From positions 30,043-94,042 of the forward strand of contig NZ_JALJFG010000024.1 in the NCBI RefSeq assembly GCF_023242475.1: a stretch of 64,000 nt of DNA, given 5' to 3'. Of the stretch, positions 8,660-16,732 are shown piece by piece (the first letter of the stretch is position 1; each line of letters starts with the position of its first letter). A model generated the notes under the pieces. It made no database searches. It worked only from the letters and a program-made list of their open reading frames with translations, and had not been told where the DNA came from. This DNA comes from Pseudomonas sp. MWU15-20650. GTDB lineage: Bacteria > Pseudomonadota > Gammaproteobacteria > Pseudomonadales > Pseudomonadaceae. The position numbers and the translations under genes were made by a program.

Positions 8660-9100
8660 ATGAAAACTAGCCTCCCCAGCAAGCAAAAAGGTACGGCAGC
8701 AATTGAGTTCATTGCTGTGTTCGTGATTTTTTTCGCCGTGTTCTACGGCATGGTGAGCTATAGCCTGCCGTTGTTGTTGTTGCAGTCGTTTACCCAGGCG
8801 ACCGCTGAAGCGGTGCGCCAGAGCGTGGGGCTGGACCCCACCATGCAAGGCTACAATGCCGCCGTGGTGAATACCGCCAACACCGCAGTCGCCACCCGCT
8901 TGGGGTGGATCCCAGCGGCCTACAACTTCAACGCGGCCACGCAAGTCAGCACGACCTTCGTCAACAACCTGCTGACGGTGAAGATCAACTACCCCTCGGC
9001 CAATCTCCAGGCAGTGATGCCCTTTATTGTCCTGCCCGGCATTGGCACTGTGCCGCAATTGCCAACGGTGCTGCAGGCCCAGTCGAGCCTGCAATTTTGA
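8660..9100 (+). CDS. tadE: TadE-like pseudopilin
   Basis: Minor pseudopilin of the Flp pilus system. The 146-residue protein begins with a short basic segment followed by KQKGTAAIEFIAVFVIFFAV, the classical prepilin-like pattern G-x4-E followed by a hydrophobic helix. It should therefore be processed by the adjacent prepilin peptidase. The rest (about 45-146) is a small Ala/Asn/Thr-rich domain exposed to the periplasm. GTG 8657 is also in frame one codon upstream of the chosen ATG. The stop TGA overlaps a TTG that is the best candidate start for pprA, suggesting the two are co-translated. Confidence 0.85.
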   Translation: MKTSLPSKQKGTAAIEFIAVFVIFFAVFYGMVSYSLPLLLLQSFTQATAEAVRQSVGLDPTMQGYNAAVVNTANTAVATRLGWIPAAYNFNAATQVSTTFVNNLLTVKINYPSANLQAVMPFIVLPGIGTVPQLPTVLQAQSSLQF

Positions 9101-11829
9101 CCTCGGGGGACAAACTCTTCGGGCGCCTGCTCGGCCGTGCCGCCGCGCTGTCCATCGAAGCGCCCGCGCCCCCTTGCGCCGGGTTGCAGGTGCAGCTGGA
9201 CGTTCAAGGTCGCGTGCTCGACATCAGCGGCACCTTGCGTGCTCAGTTGGCGCCACACGCAGCGTCGTCACCGTTGCAAGCCTTGTTGTGCCCTCCCGGC
9301 GCCTTGGCGGTCGAGGGGGTCCCCGCCGATTGGCAGCGCCACAGCCTGGATCTGGACTTCCAGGGCATCGGCGGGCAAACCCTGCACACCCGAGGCACGC
9401 TTGAAGCACACGACCACGGGTGGCTGCTGCACGCCGTGGACATCGGCGACTTGCTCAACGGCCGGCACTTGGCCGAGCAGCGCGAGCAGAATCAACAGTT
9501 GGCCAGCCTGGTGAGTGAGCATCTGCGCGTGTGCAGCCTCAGCCGCCTGCCCGAGGTGTTCAACGAGCAGTTGAGCAGCGTGGCGCAACGCTGGCGCATT
9601 CCCTGCGTGGCCCTCGCGTTGCTGGATCAGGAAGACCTGGGCTGGGTGATCTACAGCCAGTACGCCAACCATGACGCGCCGCTGTTCTGGCACAGCGGGC
9701 AGCGTCTGGGCACCTGCCTGGACAGCCTCAATGGCACCACACCGCTGAGCTTGCAAGCCCCCTATGGGCGAGGCGAGCATCCGCGCTTGCACAGCGTGTT
9801 TGGCAATGCCGATGGCTTCCTCGTGCCGTACCGCGATGGCCAGGGCGTTGCCGCGTGGCTGCTGTGCGGTGCCTACAATGGCCAACCGCACACCCGCGAC
9901 CGCGACTGGCTGAACCTCACGGCCGCACTCGCCGCGCCGCTGCTCAGCCGCCTGCGCGAACAGCGCCACCACCAACAACTGGAGCGCCTGGAAGCCCTGC
10001 AAGGCTTGTTGGGCACCGGCTGGTGGGAATTGTTGCCGGCCAGCGCGGAAATCCAGCTCGCTGCGCAGTTGATGCGCAACCTCGGCTCGGAGGAAGGGCC
10101 GACCCGACAGCCCCTGACCACCTGGCTGAACCTCATCCACCCCGCCGACCGCCAGGAGCTGCATAGCCGCCTGCGCGACCTGCAAAGCCTTGGCAAACCC
10201 CTGCTTGCCAGCGTCCGCATCAACCGCAGCGACAGCAGCCAGGCGCCGACCTGGTACCGCGTGCAGGGGCAAGTGCTGGGCGATGGTGAAGAGCGCCGCT
10301 GCATCGGGTTCATGCTGGATATCAGCGACATCAAGAACCAGCAACTGCAAGCCGATGCCGCCCACGCTCGCCTGGACAACCTGATCGCCAGCTCACCGGC
10401 GGTGATCTATGTGCAGCGCTATGTGAACGGCGCCCTGCAACCGGTGTTTTTCAGCAACAGCTTGCTCCCCCTACTCGGCCGCACCCTCGCCGAATGCACC
10501 CACGACAGCCTGGTGCAATGGGTGCACCCCGATGATCGCGACCTGTACTTCCAGCGCACCCGCCAACTGCTGCGCGAAGGCAGCGTGCGCAGTCGCTACC
10601 GGGTCCAGGACAAACAGGGCAATTACCACTGGCTGCTCGATGAGGCCAAGCTGCTGCGCGATGACCTCGGCCTGCCAGTGGAGGCCGTCGGCCTGTGGCT
10701 GGACGTCACCGATGCCACCCTGGCGGCGCAACAGGTCAAGGACAGTGAAGAGCGCTACCGGATACTCGTGGAAGACTCCCCGGCGATGATCTGCCGTTAT
10801 CGCCCGGACCTGACCCTGACCTTTGGCAACACGCCACTGGCCAACTACCTGGAGTGCCACCCCAGCCAACTGCCGGGGCTGAACCTGGGGGACTGGTTAT
10901 CGGCCGAACAACGCGCAGCGTTTGCGCAGCGCGTGCACCAATTGACCCCGGAGTTTCCCGTCAGCACAGCGGAAATCAGCCTGCAACTGCCGGGACGAGA
11001 GCATGCCTGGTGGGTGTGGTCGGACCGCGGCGTCTTCGATGCACACGGCGCCCTGCTGGAGGTGCAGGCCGTGGGCCGCGACAACACCGAGGTGCGGCGT
11101 TCCCAGCAGCAACTGACCCAGAGCGCAAAAATGGCCACCCTCGGCGAAATGGCCACCGGCCTGGCCCATGAGATCAACCAGCCGCTGAACGTGATGCGCA
11201 TGGCTATCGTGAATGTGCTCAAGCGCCTGGGCAATGGCGACGCACAGATCGATTACCTGACGGAAAAACTCCAGCGCATTGATACACAGGTACAGCGGGC
11301 CGCGCGGGTGGTTGACCATATGCGCGTGTTCGGCCGTCGCTCGGAAGTCGAGCAGCAACCCTTCGACCCGGCGCAGGCGCTGGAAGGCACCCTGTCGCTG
11401 CTCAGCGAGGGCCTGAGCGGCAAAGGCGTGGAGGTACGCCTGAGCCAGGCAGAGGTGCCAGTGCAGGTCACAGGCTACGTCGACCAGCTTGAGCAAGTGC
11501 TGATCAACTTGATGGTCAACGCCCGCGACGCACTGTTGAGCCAACGCGAAAAGAACCCCGGACTGCGCCCATGGATTGCAGTGCACACCGAACACGACAG
11601 CCGGCATGTGCGCCTCTGGGTCGAAGACAATGGCGGCGGTATCGACCCCCGTTTACTCGAGCGAATTTTCGAACCGTTCTTCACCACCAAACCGATTGGC
11701 GTGGGCACCGGCCTGGGCTTGTCGGTGAGCTACGGCATCGTGGAAAACATGGGCGGGCGCCTGAGCGTCAGCAACGGTGAGCACGGCGCGCGGTTCTGTG
11801 TGGAACTGCCCAGGGCCATCGACGCTTAG
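9097..11829 (+). CDS. pprA: Sensor histidine kinase PprA (multi-PAS)
   Basis: Cognate kinase of PprB. From TTG 9097 the protein has 910 residues. The N-terminal 100 residues are poorly conserved. A GAF-like region follows (about 145-310), then at least three PAS modules (about 320-410, 425-545, 550-675) with PAS-like ends such as GFMLDISDIKNQQLQ and VGLWLDVTDATLAAQQ. A HisKA dimerisation helix carries the phospho-accepting H691 in GLAHEINQPL, and the HATPase ends the protein (N box NLMVNARDAL, G1 DNGGGI, F box FEPFFTTK, G2 GTGLGL). No membrane helix is apparent, so sensing is probably cytoplasmic. The start is uncertain: the frame is open back into tadE, and TTG 9097 is chosen because it overlaps the tadE stop. 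Confidence 0.85.
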   Translation: MTSGDKLFGRLLGRAAALSIEAPAPPCAGLQVQLDVQGRVLDISGTLRAQLAPHAASSPLQALLCPPGALAVEGVPADWQRHSLDLDFQGIGGQTLHTRGTLEAHDHGWLLHAVDIGDLLNGRHLAEQREQNQQLASLVSEHLRVCSLSRLPEVFNEQLSSVAQRWRIPCVALALLDQEDLGWVIYSQYANHDAPLFWHSGQRLGTCLDSLNGTTPLSLQAPYGRGEHPRLHSVFGNADGFLVPYRDGQGVAAWLLCGAYNGQPHTRDRDWLNLTAALAAPLLSRLREQRHHQQLERLEALQGLLGTGWWELLPASAEIQLAAQLMRNLGSEEGPTRQPLTTWLNLIHPADRQELHSRLRDLQSLGKPLLASVRINRSDSSQAPTWYRVQGQVLGDGEERRCIGFMLDISDIKNQQLQADAAHARLDNLIASSPAVIYVQRYVNGALQPVFFSNSLLPLLGRTLAECTHDSLVQWVHPDDRDLYFQRTRQLLREGSVRSRYRVQDKQGNYHWLLDEAKLLRDDLGLPVEAVGLWLDVTDATLAAQQVKDSEERYRILVEDSPAMICRYRPDLTLTFGNTPLANYLECHPSQLPGLNLGDWLSAEQRAAFAQRVHQLTPEFPVSTAEISLQLPGREHAWWVWSDRGVFDAHGALLEVQAVGRDNTEVRRSQQQLTQSAKMATLGEMATGLAHEINQPLNVMRMAIVNVLKRLGNGDAQIDYLTEKLQRIDTQVQRAARVVDHMRVFGRRSEVEQQPFDPAQALEGTLSLLSEGLSGKGVEVRLSQAEVPVQVTGYVDQLEQVLINLMVNARDALLSQREKNPGLRPWIAVHTEHDSRHVRLWVEDNGGGIDPRLLERIFEPFFTTKPIGVGTGLGLSVSYGIVENMGGRLSVSNGEHGARFCVELPRAIDA

Positions 11830-13808
11830 ATCACCAGGTAGGCTTCGCCGGTCTGGCCGCAGGTCAGGTTGGCACCGACGTTCACATTCGCCAGGCTGAT
11901 GCCCAGCATGTTCAGCAGGTTGTTGAGAATCGGGTTGAGCAGTGGACCGAGCAGGTTATCCACCACCGGCGTGACGATGGCGCTGACGCCGCTGAGCAGC
12001 GATACCGTGTTGGCGATCAGGCTGCCCAATGGATTGCTGCCCACCGGTTGGTAAGCCGTAATGCTCACGCCGTTGAGAGCGGTGGTAAGTCCACTTACCA
12101 AGTCGGTAGCCGGGAGCGTAGCCTGATAGAACGGTGTTAGCCCCACGTTAGGTGGTATGGCATACGGCGTCGTACTGGAAAACACCAGGGATTGGGTGCT
12201 GTTGCTCCCTGCAATAGAGCTTTGCACCTTGATCGCAATTCCCCCAGCAGCAAACGGCACACGGGCACCACAACTGCCGATACCAAGGATTTCATGGCAA
12301 GTCTTGGTACCGATATCGACCAGCGTCAAGGGCGACACGGTCATAGGCTGAGTGGTGGAAAAAGCATAGTCGATAGTGCCTACATTCAACGAGGCTAACG
12401 AGGAGGTGGTGTTGGCCGTGAGGCTCTTGGTCCCGGCACTGCCCGTCGGACAACTGTAAGCGCTGACATAACTGCTGGCCCCACCGGCATCCAGCACGAT
12501 GTTGAGCGGCAGATTGCCCTGCATCAACAACAAATCCAACTGCTGGCACCCCGCCCCCAACAGACACAACGCCGAGTTCAGCGTGGTCACCAGGTTCAAG
12601 CTCAACAAGCCGTTGACCACCGGCGTCAGCGGCCCCACCAGATTATTCACCGCCGTGGTCAGCCCCGACAAACTACTCAGTATTGGCAGACTGACCGTCA
12701 CCTCGGTGCGCACTTGGGCGGTGCGCACATAAATCCCATTCGGGCCCATCGGGTTGGCCACTGCCAGCGCCGGGTTACCGATCGCCGACAACTGCGGCGG
12801 CTCGATCACCTTGACCTGGGTGATGATGTTCGCCAGCCCCAGCAGGCTTACCGGCAAGGTCGCGCCTACCGCACTCTGGCTATTGGAGAGTTGCACCACG
12901 CCCTGGATCAGTTGAAACACCTGGAGGTTGGCATTCAACGCCGCAGCCGTGGTGCCCGCCTGCAGTTGCAGGATCTGCCCGAGGGTCAGGGGCGCCTGGT
13001 TGATCGCGGCGACTTGCAAGTTACCCAGGGCGGTCAACACATCGGCTGTGGCGCCGTTGGCGGTCAGCACGGTGATGGCGGCCTGAATCAGCTGAGTCGC
13101 GGTGACGTGGGTGTTGAGCAATTGGGTGTAGTTACCGGCGGCCACATTCAGGTTGATCGCCAGTTGGTTGAGGTAACTGAGCAGGTTGATATTGGTATTG
13201 AGCAGGCCATTCCAACCGGCAACGGTCAGGTTGACGTTACCGCCGAGCAACCCACTGAACAGCGGGTTCAACAAGCTCGCATTGGCGGTATTGACGCTGG
13301 CCAGCGTGCTGTTGATGGTCAACTGCGCCAGCGAGGGGGCGGGCATCGCCGCCACGGCGGTCGCCGTCAATACCGTGTTCAGGCTCACCGGGGTGCCGGA
13401 CGTCAGCGCCCAGGCTCCGGCTGCAATGCTGGTTGGAACGGTGTTGCTGACCACCACCTGAATCGCGGACGACAGCGCCGGGTTTGCACTGAACGTGCGC
13501 ATGCCCGAAGCACCGGTAGCCACCGAGCCACAGGTGGTCACCAGGGTATTACCGTTACCCACCACAAAATGATTACGCGCCACACTCTGTGCAGCGAAGG
13601 CCGCCGCGCTCGAACCGGCCAGGCAGGTGCCGCCGCGGCTGACGGCCTCCAGCGCCGCGGTGTCCGCCACGCTTTGCAACTGACGCTTGGCCAGGTACAA
13701 ACGGCCGCTGTCGATCACCAGCAATGTACACACCAACGCCAGTACCAACACGCCAACGGCCATGATGCCGATTGCACCACCTTGTCTGGAACGCAGTCGG
13801 GGAGACAT
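11826..13808 (-). CDS. tadG: TadG, Flp pilus-associated membrane protein
   Basis: TadG-type protein of the Tad machine: one N-terminal membrane helix and a large periplasmic body. The protein has 660 residues. Residues 1-45 show the family start, with QGGAIGIMAVGVLVLALVCT as the anchor followed by DSGRLYLAKRQLQSVADTAA. The body has long stretches rich in Leu, Asn, Val and Ala (about 150-340 and 570-645) that look like an elongated helical or fibrous region, and about ten cysteines. No clear von Willebrand A metal site is visible, unlike some TadG proteins. A GGAGTGCTCG ribosome site precedes ATG 13808. It converges on pprA with a four-base overlap of stops. Confidence 0.88.
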   Translation of the reverse strand: MSPRLRSRQGGAIGIMAVGVLVLALVCTLLVIDSGRLYLAKRQLQSVADTAALEAVSRGGTCLAGSSAAAFAAQSVARNHFVVGNGNTLVTTCGSVATGASGMRTFSANPALSSAIQVVVSNTVPTSIAAGAWALTSGTPVSLNTVLTATAVAAMPAPSLAQLTINSTLASVNTANASLLNPLFSGLLGGNVNLTVAGWNGLLNTNINLLSYLNQLAINLNVAAGNYTQLLNTHVTATQLIQAAITVLTANGATADVLTALGNLQVAAINQAPLTLGQILQLQAGTTAAALNANLQVFQLIQGVVQLSNSQSAVGATLPVSLLGLANIITQVKVIEPPQLSAIGNPALAVANPMGPNGIYVRTAQVRTEVTVSLPILSSLSGLTTAVNNLVGPLTPVVNGLLSLNLVTTLNSALCLLGAGCQQLDLLLMQGNLPLNIVLDAGGASSYVSAYSCPTGSAGTKSLTANTTSSLASLNVGTIDYAFSTTQPMTVSPLTLVDIGTKTCHEILGIGSCGARVPFAAGGIAIKVQSSIAGSNSTQSLVFSSTTPYAIPPNVGLTPFYQATLPATDLVSGLTTALNGVSITAYQPVGSNPLGSLIANTVSLLSGVSAIVTPVVDNLLGPLLNPILNNLLNMLGISLANVNVGANLTCGQTGEAYLVI

Positions 13809-13953
13809 CGAGCACTCCTGTGCCGGCGGGTTGCCGAGCGCTTACTCTCCTGGGGTTTAGCTGAGTGTAGACAAGGGCTGGAAGTGGTGAAGATCAAATG
13901 CGGCGAGGGAGCTGAACGGGTCAAGAAACCCGGGCGACAGTTGCGCCGCCTTC

Positions 13954-13980
13954 GGGAGCAAGCCCCCTCCCACAGGGGGC
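13954..13980. repeat. Single REP element
   Basis: A lone half of the fluorescent-Pseudomonas REP repeat (core gggagcaagccccctcccac), followed by a short gggggc that can pair with it. It sits between tadG and the DUF4136 gene. No partner half is present. Confidence 0.75.
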
Positions 13981-13996
13981 ATGGGGTGATCGTTAG

Positions 13997-14554
13997 TCAG
14001 TGTGGCGGGTAGTTGGCGAGGATTTTGGTCACCGTGTTACGGATGGCATTACTGCGATCCTGCGGATTCGGTGTGCTGGCCATCATCTGCTCGTCGCTGC
14101 CACGCCACACCAGCTTGCCGTCCTTGCCGTCCAGCAGGTCGATCTGCAGGGTCGCCACCTTGTAGGTGATGTTGCGCGTTTCGTTGTACATCGGCCCACC
14201 CCAGTAGCCATTCCAGGGGCCACCCCAAGCGCCGCCGTAGTTAGTGGTGACTTGTTGCTGGCGGTCTTCGACGATCAGGTACGCCTGCACGTTCAAGTCG
14301 GCCTTGGTGCCGGCCGCGGCTGGACGCAGGCCGCGCTGGTCAAGTTGTTCGCCTACCGCCTGGCGGACGCGCTGTTCGGTCAGGTCACTCTTGATCCGGG
14401 GGTCATCGGGACGATACTGCAACGCCGGCTCTTTCCAGGCCCAACTGCGGTATGCAGCGAAGTCGCGGCTGGCGTCGAAATCGTGATTGACCTGACTGGT
14501 CTGGCAACCGCCCAGCAACACAACAACAGCAAGTGCAGCAATGCGACGAAGCAT
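13997..14554 (-). CDS. DUF4136 lipoprotein (copy 1)
   Basis: Predicted envelope lipoprotein of 185 residues. The lipobox VLLGGC gives lipidated C17. The mature protein carries the DUF4136 pattern: FDASRDFAAYRSWAWKEP after the signal, then QRGLRPAAAGTKADLNVQAY in the middle, and a C-terminal DGKDGKLVWRGSDEQMM segment before NAIRNTVTKILANYPP. The Gly/Trp/Tyr-rich GGAWGGPWNGYWGGP loop is typical. The function of the family is unknown. It lies 44 bases downstream of a second DUF4136 gene on the same strand, likely one transcription unit. Confidence 0.8.
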   Translation of the reverse strand: MLRRIAALAVVVLLGGCQTSQVNHDFDASRDFAAYRSWAWKEPALQYRPDDPRIKSDLTEQRVRQAVGEQLDQRGLRPAAAGTKADLNVQAYLIVEDRQQQVTTNYGGAWGGPWNGYWGGPMYNETRNITYKVATLQIDLLDGKDGKLVWRGSDEQMMASTPNPQDRSNAIRNTVTKILANYPPH

Positions 14555-14598
14555 GGTTTATCTCCAAAAGACGGCTGAGCCTGAGATGAGAATAGCTG

Positions 14599-15201
14599 CT
14601 AACTGGGCGGATAGGCAGTCATTGCCTTCTGCATCGCTTCGCGCAATGCATCAGCGCGTTCGCTCAGGCTGCCCTGGCTGGTGGTTTCGGCGCTGGTGCT
14701 CCAGACGGGCTGACGAGTACGAGCATCGAACAGGCTGATGCGTGCCACCGCAACCGTTACCTCATAGGTGCGCACCACCGGCACCGTGTTGTACATGCCA
14801 TAGCCGTTGCCATAGCGGTTATAGCCGCCATAGCCGTAGCCATAATCGTCCTGGACCTGGCGCAGGCGTTTTTCCAGGCGCACATCAGCGCTCACCAGCA
14901 GGTCGGGCATACGGTTGTCATGCAGGGGGCGCAAGCCACGCTGGTCGAGGGCGCCGCTGACCGCTTCGGCTATCTGCGCCGAGTCGGCCCAAGCCGAGCC
15001 TGCCGGCAGTTGGCCGTTGAGCCAGCCCCAACTGCGGTAGGCGCCGTAGTCGCGCACCGGCGCCGGGTAGGCACTGGCATCAAAGGTATTGGCCGCCTGG
15101 GCAGGCGCCGGCGGCATGGGCGCCGAAGCGGCCACGTAGGGATTGGGGCTGGAACAAGCCCCCAGACCGAGGGACAACACGATCAAACCGAGACGACGCA
15201 T
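14599..15201 (-). CDS. DUF4136 lipoprotein (copy 2)
   Basis: Predicted envelope lipoprotein of 200 residues, paralogue of the downstream gene. The lipobox LGLGAC gives lipidated C16. The DUF4136 core matches the neighbour: YRSWGWLNGQLP, then GALDQRGLRPLHDNRMPDLL, a Gly/Tyr-rich loop (YGYGYGGYNRYGNGYGMYN), and DARTRQPVWSTSAETT before ALREAMQKAMTAYPPS. No function is known for the family; a structural or protective role in the envelope would be speculation. It is preceded by cmoM on the same strand, 24 bases upstream. Confidence 0.8.
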   Translation of the reverse strand: MRRLGLIVLSLGLGACSSPNPYVAASAPMPPAPAQAANTFDASAYPAPVRDYGAYRSWGWLNGQLPAGSAWADSAQIAEAVSGALDQRGLRPLHDNRMPDLLVSADVRLEKRLRQVQDDYGYGYGGYNRYGNGYGMYNTVPVVRTYEVTVAVARISLFDARTRQPVWSTSAETTSQGSLSERADALREAMQKAMTAYPPS

Positions 15202-15225
15202 TTTGACCTCCGCAAACTGGGCCGC

Positions 15226-15975
15226 TTAAACCGGACGGCAAATCCAGTGCAAATAACGCCCAAGTCCGGCAAAGCTTGGGTGACGACGGTGAGCGAGTTC
15301 CATCTCCAACAAATCCTGTAAATCGGCGCGGGCCTGGAATTCCACCGGCATATAGTCGTGGAACACCCGCACACCACTTTGGCTTTCGACCTGCCACAAC
15401 CCCTCGAGCCGCGCCGCCAACTCCCTTGGGTCGAGGGGCTGCTGCGGCGTGAGGCTCTGCTTTTCGCCGGCCATATCGTTCTTGCGCATTTTGCGGAAGT
15501 GGCCTTTGAGCAGGTTGCGGTAAATCAACGCATCACGGTTGTAGAACGCCAACGACAACCAGCCACCGGGTACCGTCAACTGGTGCAGCACCGGCAGGAT
15601 CGCATGGGGTTCGGCCAGCCACTCCAGTACCGCGTGGCACAGCACCAGGTCGTAGGGTTCGGTGAGCTGGCCGAGCAGGTCTTGCCACGGCGCATGGATA
15701 AAGGTCGCCGTCTGCCCGGCATCGGCGAAGCGTTGGCGCGCGCCCTCGAGCATCGGTTCGGCGGGCTCGGCCAGGGTCACCTGGTGGCCACGCTCGGCCA
15801 GCCACAGCGACATATGCCCCAGGCCCGCGCCGATATCCAGCACGCGCAACGGGCGCTCGGGCAGCGCTTCGAGCAGGTCGGCCTGGAGCACCGCCAGGCG
15901 AATCGCGCCTTTGGCGCCCCCATAGATTTTCTCGGCAAAGCGCGTGGCCAACTGGTCGAAATGACGATCACTCAT
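15226..15975 (-). CDS. cmoM: tRNA 5-carboxymethoxyuridine methyltransferase CmoM (SmtA)
   Basis: SAM-dependent enzyme that methyl-esterifies 5-carboxymethoxyuridine at the wobble position of certain tRNAs. The 249-residue protein opens with the family start DRHFDQLATRFAEKIYGGAKGA, written here as DRHFDQLATRF then AEKIYGGAKGA, so ATG 15975 is preferred over the longer open frame. SAM motif I is LRVLDIGAGLGHMSLWLA (about 45-62), followed by the acidic loop LAEPAEPM and by LVLCHAVLEWLAEP (about 110-123). The start overlaps the end of the MazG-like gene by eight bases, so the two are translated together. Confidence 0.88.
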   Translation of the reverse strand: MSDRHFDQLATRFAEKIYGGAKGAIRLAVLQADLLEALPERPLRVLDIGAGLGHMSLWLAERGHQVTLAEPAEPMLEGARQRFADAGQTATFIHAPWQDLLGQLTEPYDLVLCHAVLEWLAEPHAILPVLHQLTVPGGWLSLAFYNRDALIYRNLLKGHFRKMRKNDMAGEKQSLTPQQPLDPRELAARLEGLWQVESQSGVRVFHDYMPVEFQARADLQDLLEMELAHRRHPSFAGLGRYLHWICRPV

Positions 15976-16276
15976 GGGCAAACCGCCGTTCGCTGTCGGC
16001 CAGTTTGGCGCGCACCACCTCATTCATATCCAGGCCCAGCTCACTGCACAGCAACAGCAGATACAGCACGATATCGCCGACTTCCTGGCCGGCGTGGGCG
16101 AGTTTGTCGGCGGGTAACTGGCGCGACTGGTCTTCGGTCAGCCATTGGAAGATTTCCACCAGCTCAGCCATTTCCACGCTGGCGGCCATGGCCAGGTTTT
16201 TCGGGCTGTGGAACGGCTTCCAGTCGTTGGTATCGCGGATACGGTGCAGGCGTTCGGTGAGGTGTACGAGGTTCAT
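15968..16276 (-). CDS. MazG-like nucleotide pyrophosphohydrolase
   Basis: Small all-alpha NTP pyrophosphohydrolase of the MazG/RS21-C6 type, which hydrolyses nucleoside triphosphates (often dCTP or modified dNTPs) to monophosphate. In its 102 residues the metal-binding signature is visible as EMAELVEIFQWL (ExxE type, about 35-46) and EVGDIVLYLLLL (ExxD, about 65-76). The N-terminal PFHSPKNLAMAASVEM is typical of the dCTPase branch. Substrate cannot be told from sequence. It forms a two-gene unit with cmoM. Confidence 0.82.
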   Translation of the reverse strand: MNLVHLTERLHRIRDTNDWKPFHSPKNLAMAASVEMAELVEIFQWLTEDQSRQLPADKLAHAGQEVGDIVLYLLLLCSELGLDMNEVVRAKLADSERRFAHE

Positions 16277-16438
16277 GACAGGCTCCTGAAGGCGTATAGC
16301 TTCGGGCGGATGATTAGCGAAGGCAAGTGATTCCCTGCACGCCGTAAACCTCTATGCTAGAAGGGAACTCGCCTGCGCCAATAACGACCAAAGGCTCAGG
16401 TCCGGCAGCTACGCCTACCTTTTCATCAGGACACACAC

Positions 16439-16729
16439 ATGCAAACAGATTTTTTCGGCTGGCTGGGTCTTAAAATCGGCCAGATCATCCACTTTATCGT
16501 CGAGTTGTTCAGCGGGCTGTTCAACACGCTGTCCCATGCCGGCGGCGACTTTGTCGACGGGCTGGCCAAATCCCTGGGCATGGACACGTCGATCATCAGC
16601 ATCATCACCCTGCTCATCGGCCTGATGCTGCTGTACTCGGCGGTGCGCGCGTTTATGCGGGCCTCGATCATCATGGGGATCATCTGGTTGATGCTGGGCC
16701 TCTGGCTGCTCAGTTGGGTCGTGCATTAA
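16439..16729 (+). CDS. Small inner-membrane protein, function unknown
   Basis: A 96-residue protein with three hydrophobic stretches: about 14-30 (IIHFIVELFSGLF), 50-68 (SIISIITLLIGLMLLYSAV) and 75-95 (IIMGIIWLMLGLWLLSWVV). The linker between the first two is amphipathic. I do not recognise a named family. AGGA precedes the ATG, and a plausible -10 element (TATGCT) lies near 16353. The MATE gene begins three bases after its stop, so the two form an operon; an accessory role for the exporter is possible but unproven. Confidence 0.7.
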   Translation: MQTDFFGWLGLKIGQIIHFIVELFSGLFNTLSHAGGDFVDGLAKSLGMDTSIISIITLLIGLMLLYSAVRAFMRASIIMGIIWLMLGLWLLSWVVH

Positions 16730-16732
16730 TAC

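Noticed and set aside
12714..14012. 432-residue plus-strand frame opposite tadG
   Set aside because: Low-complexity Gln/Gly/His composition typical of antisense frames; TadG has a clear anchor and ribosome site.
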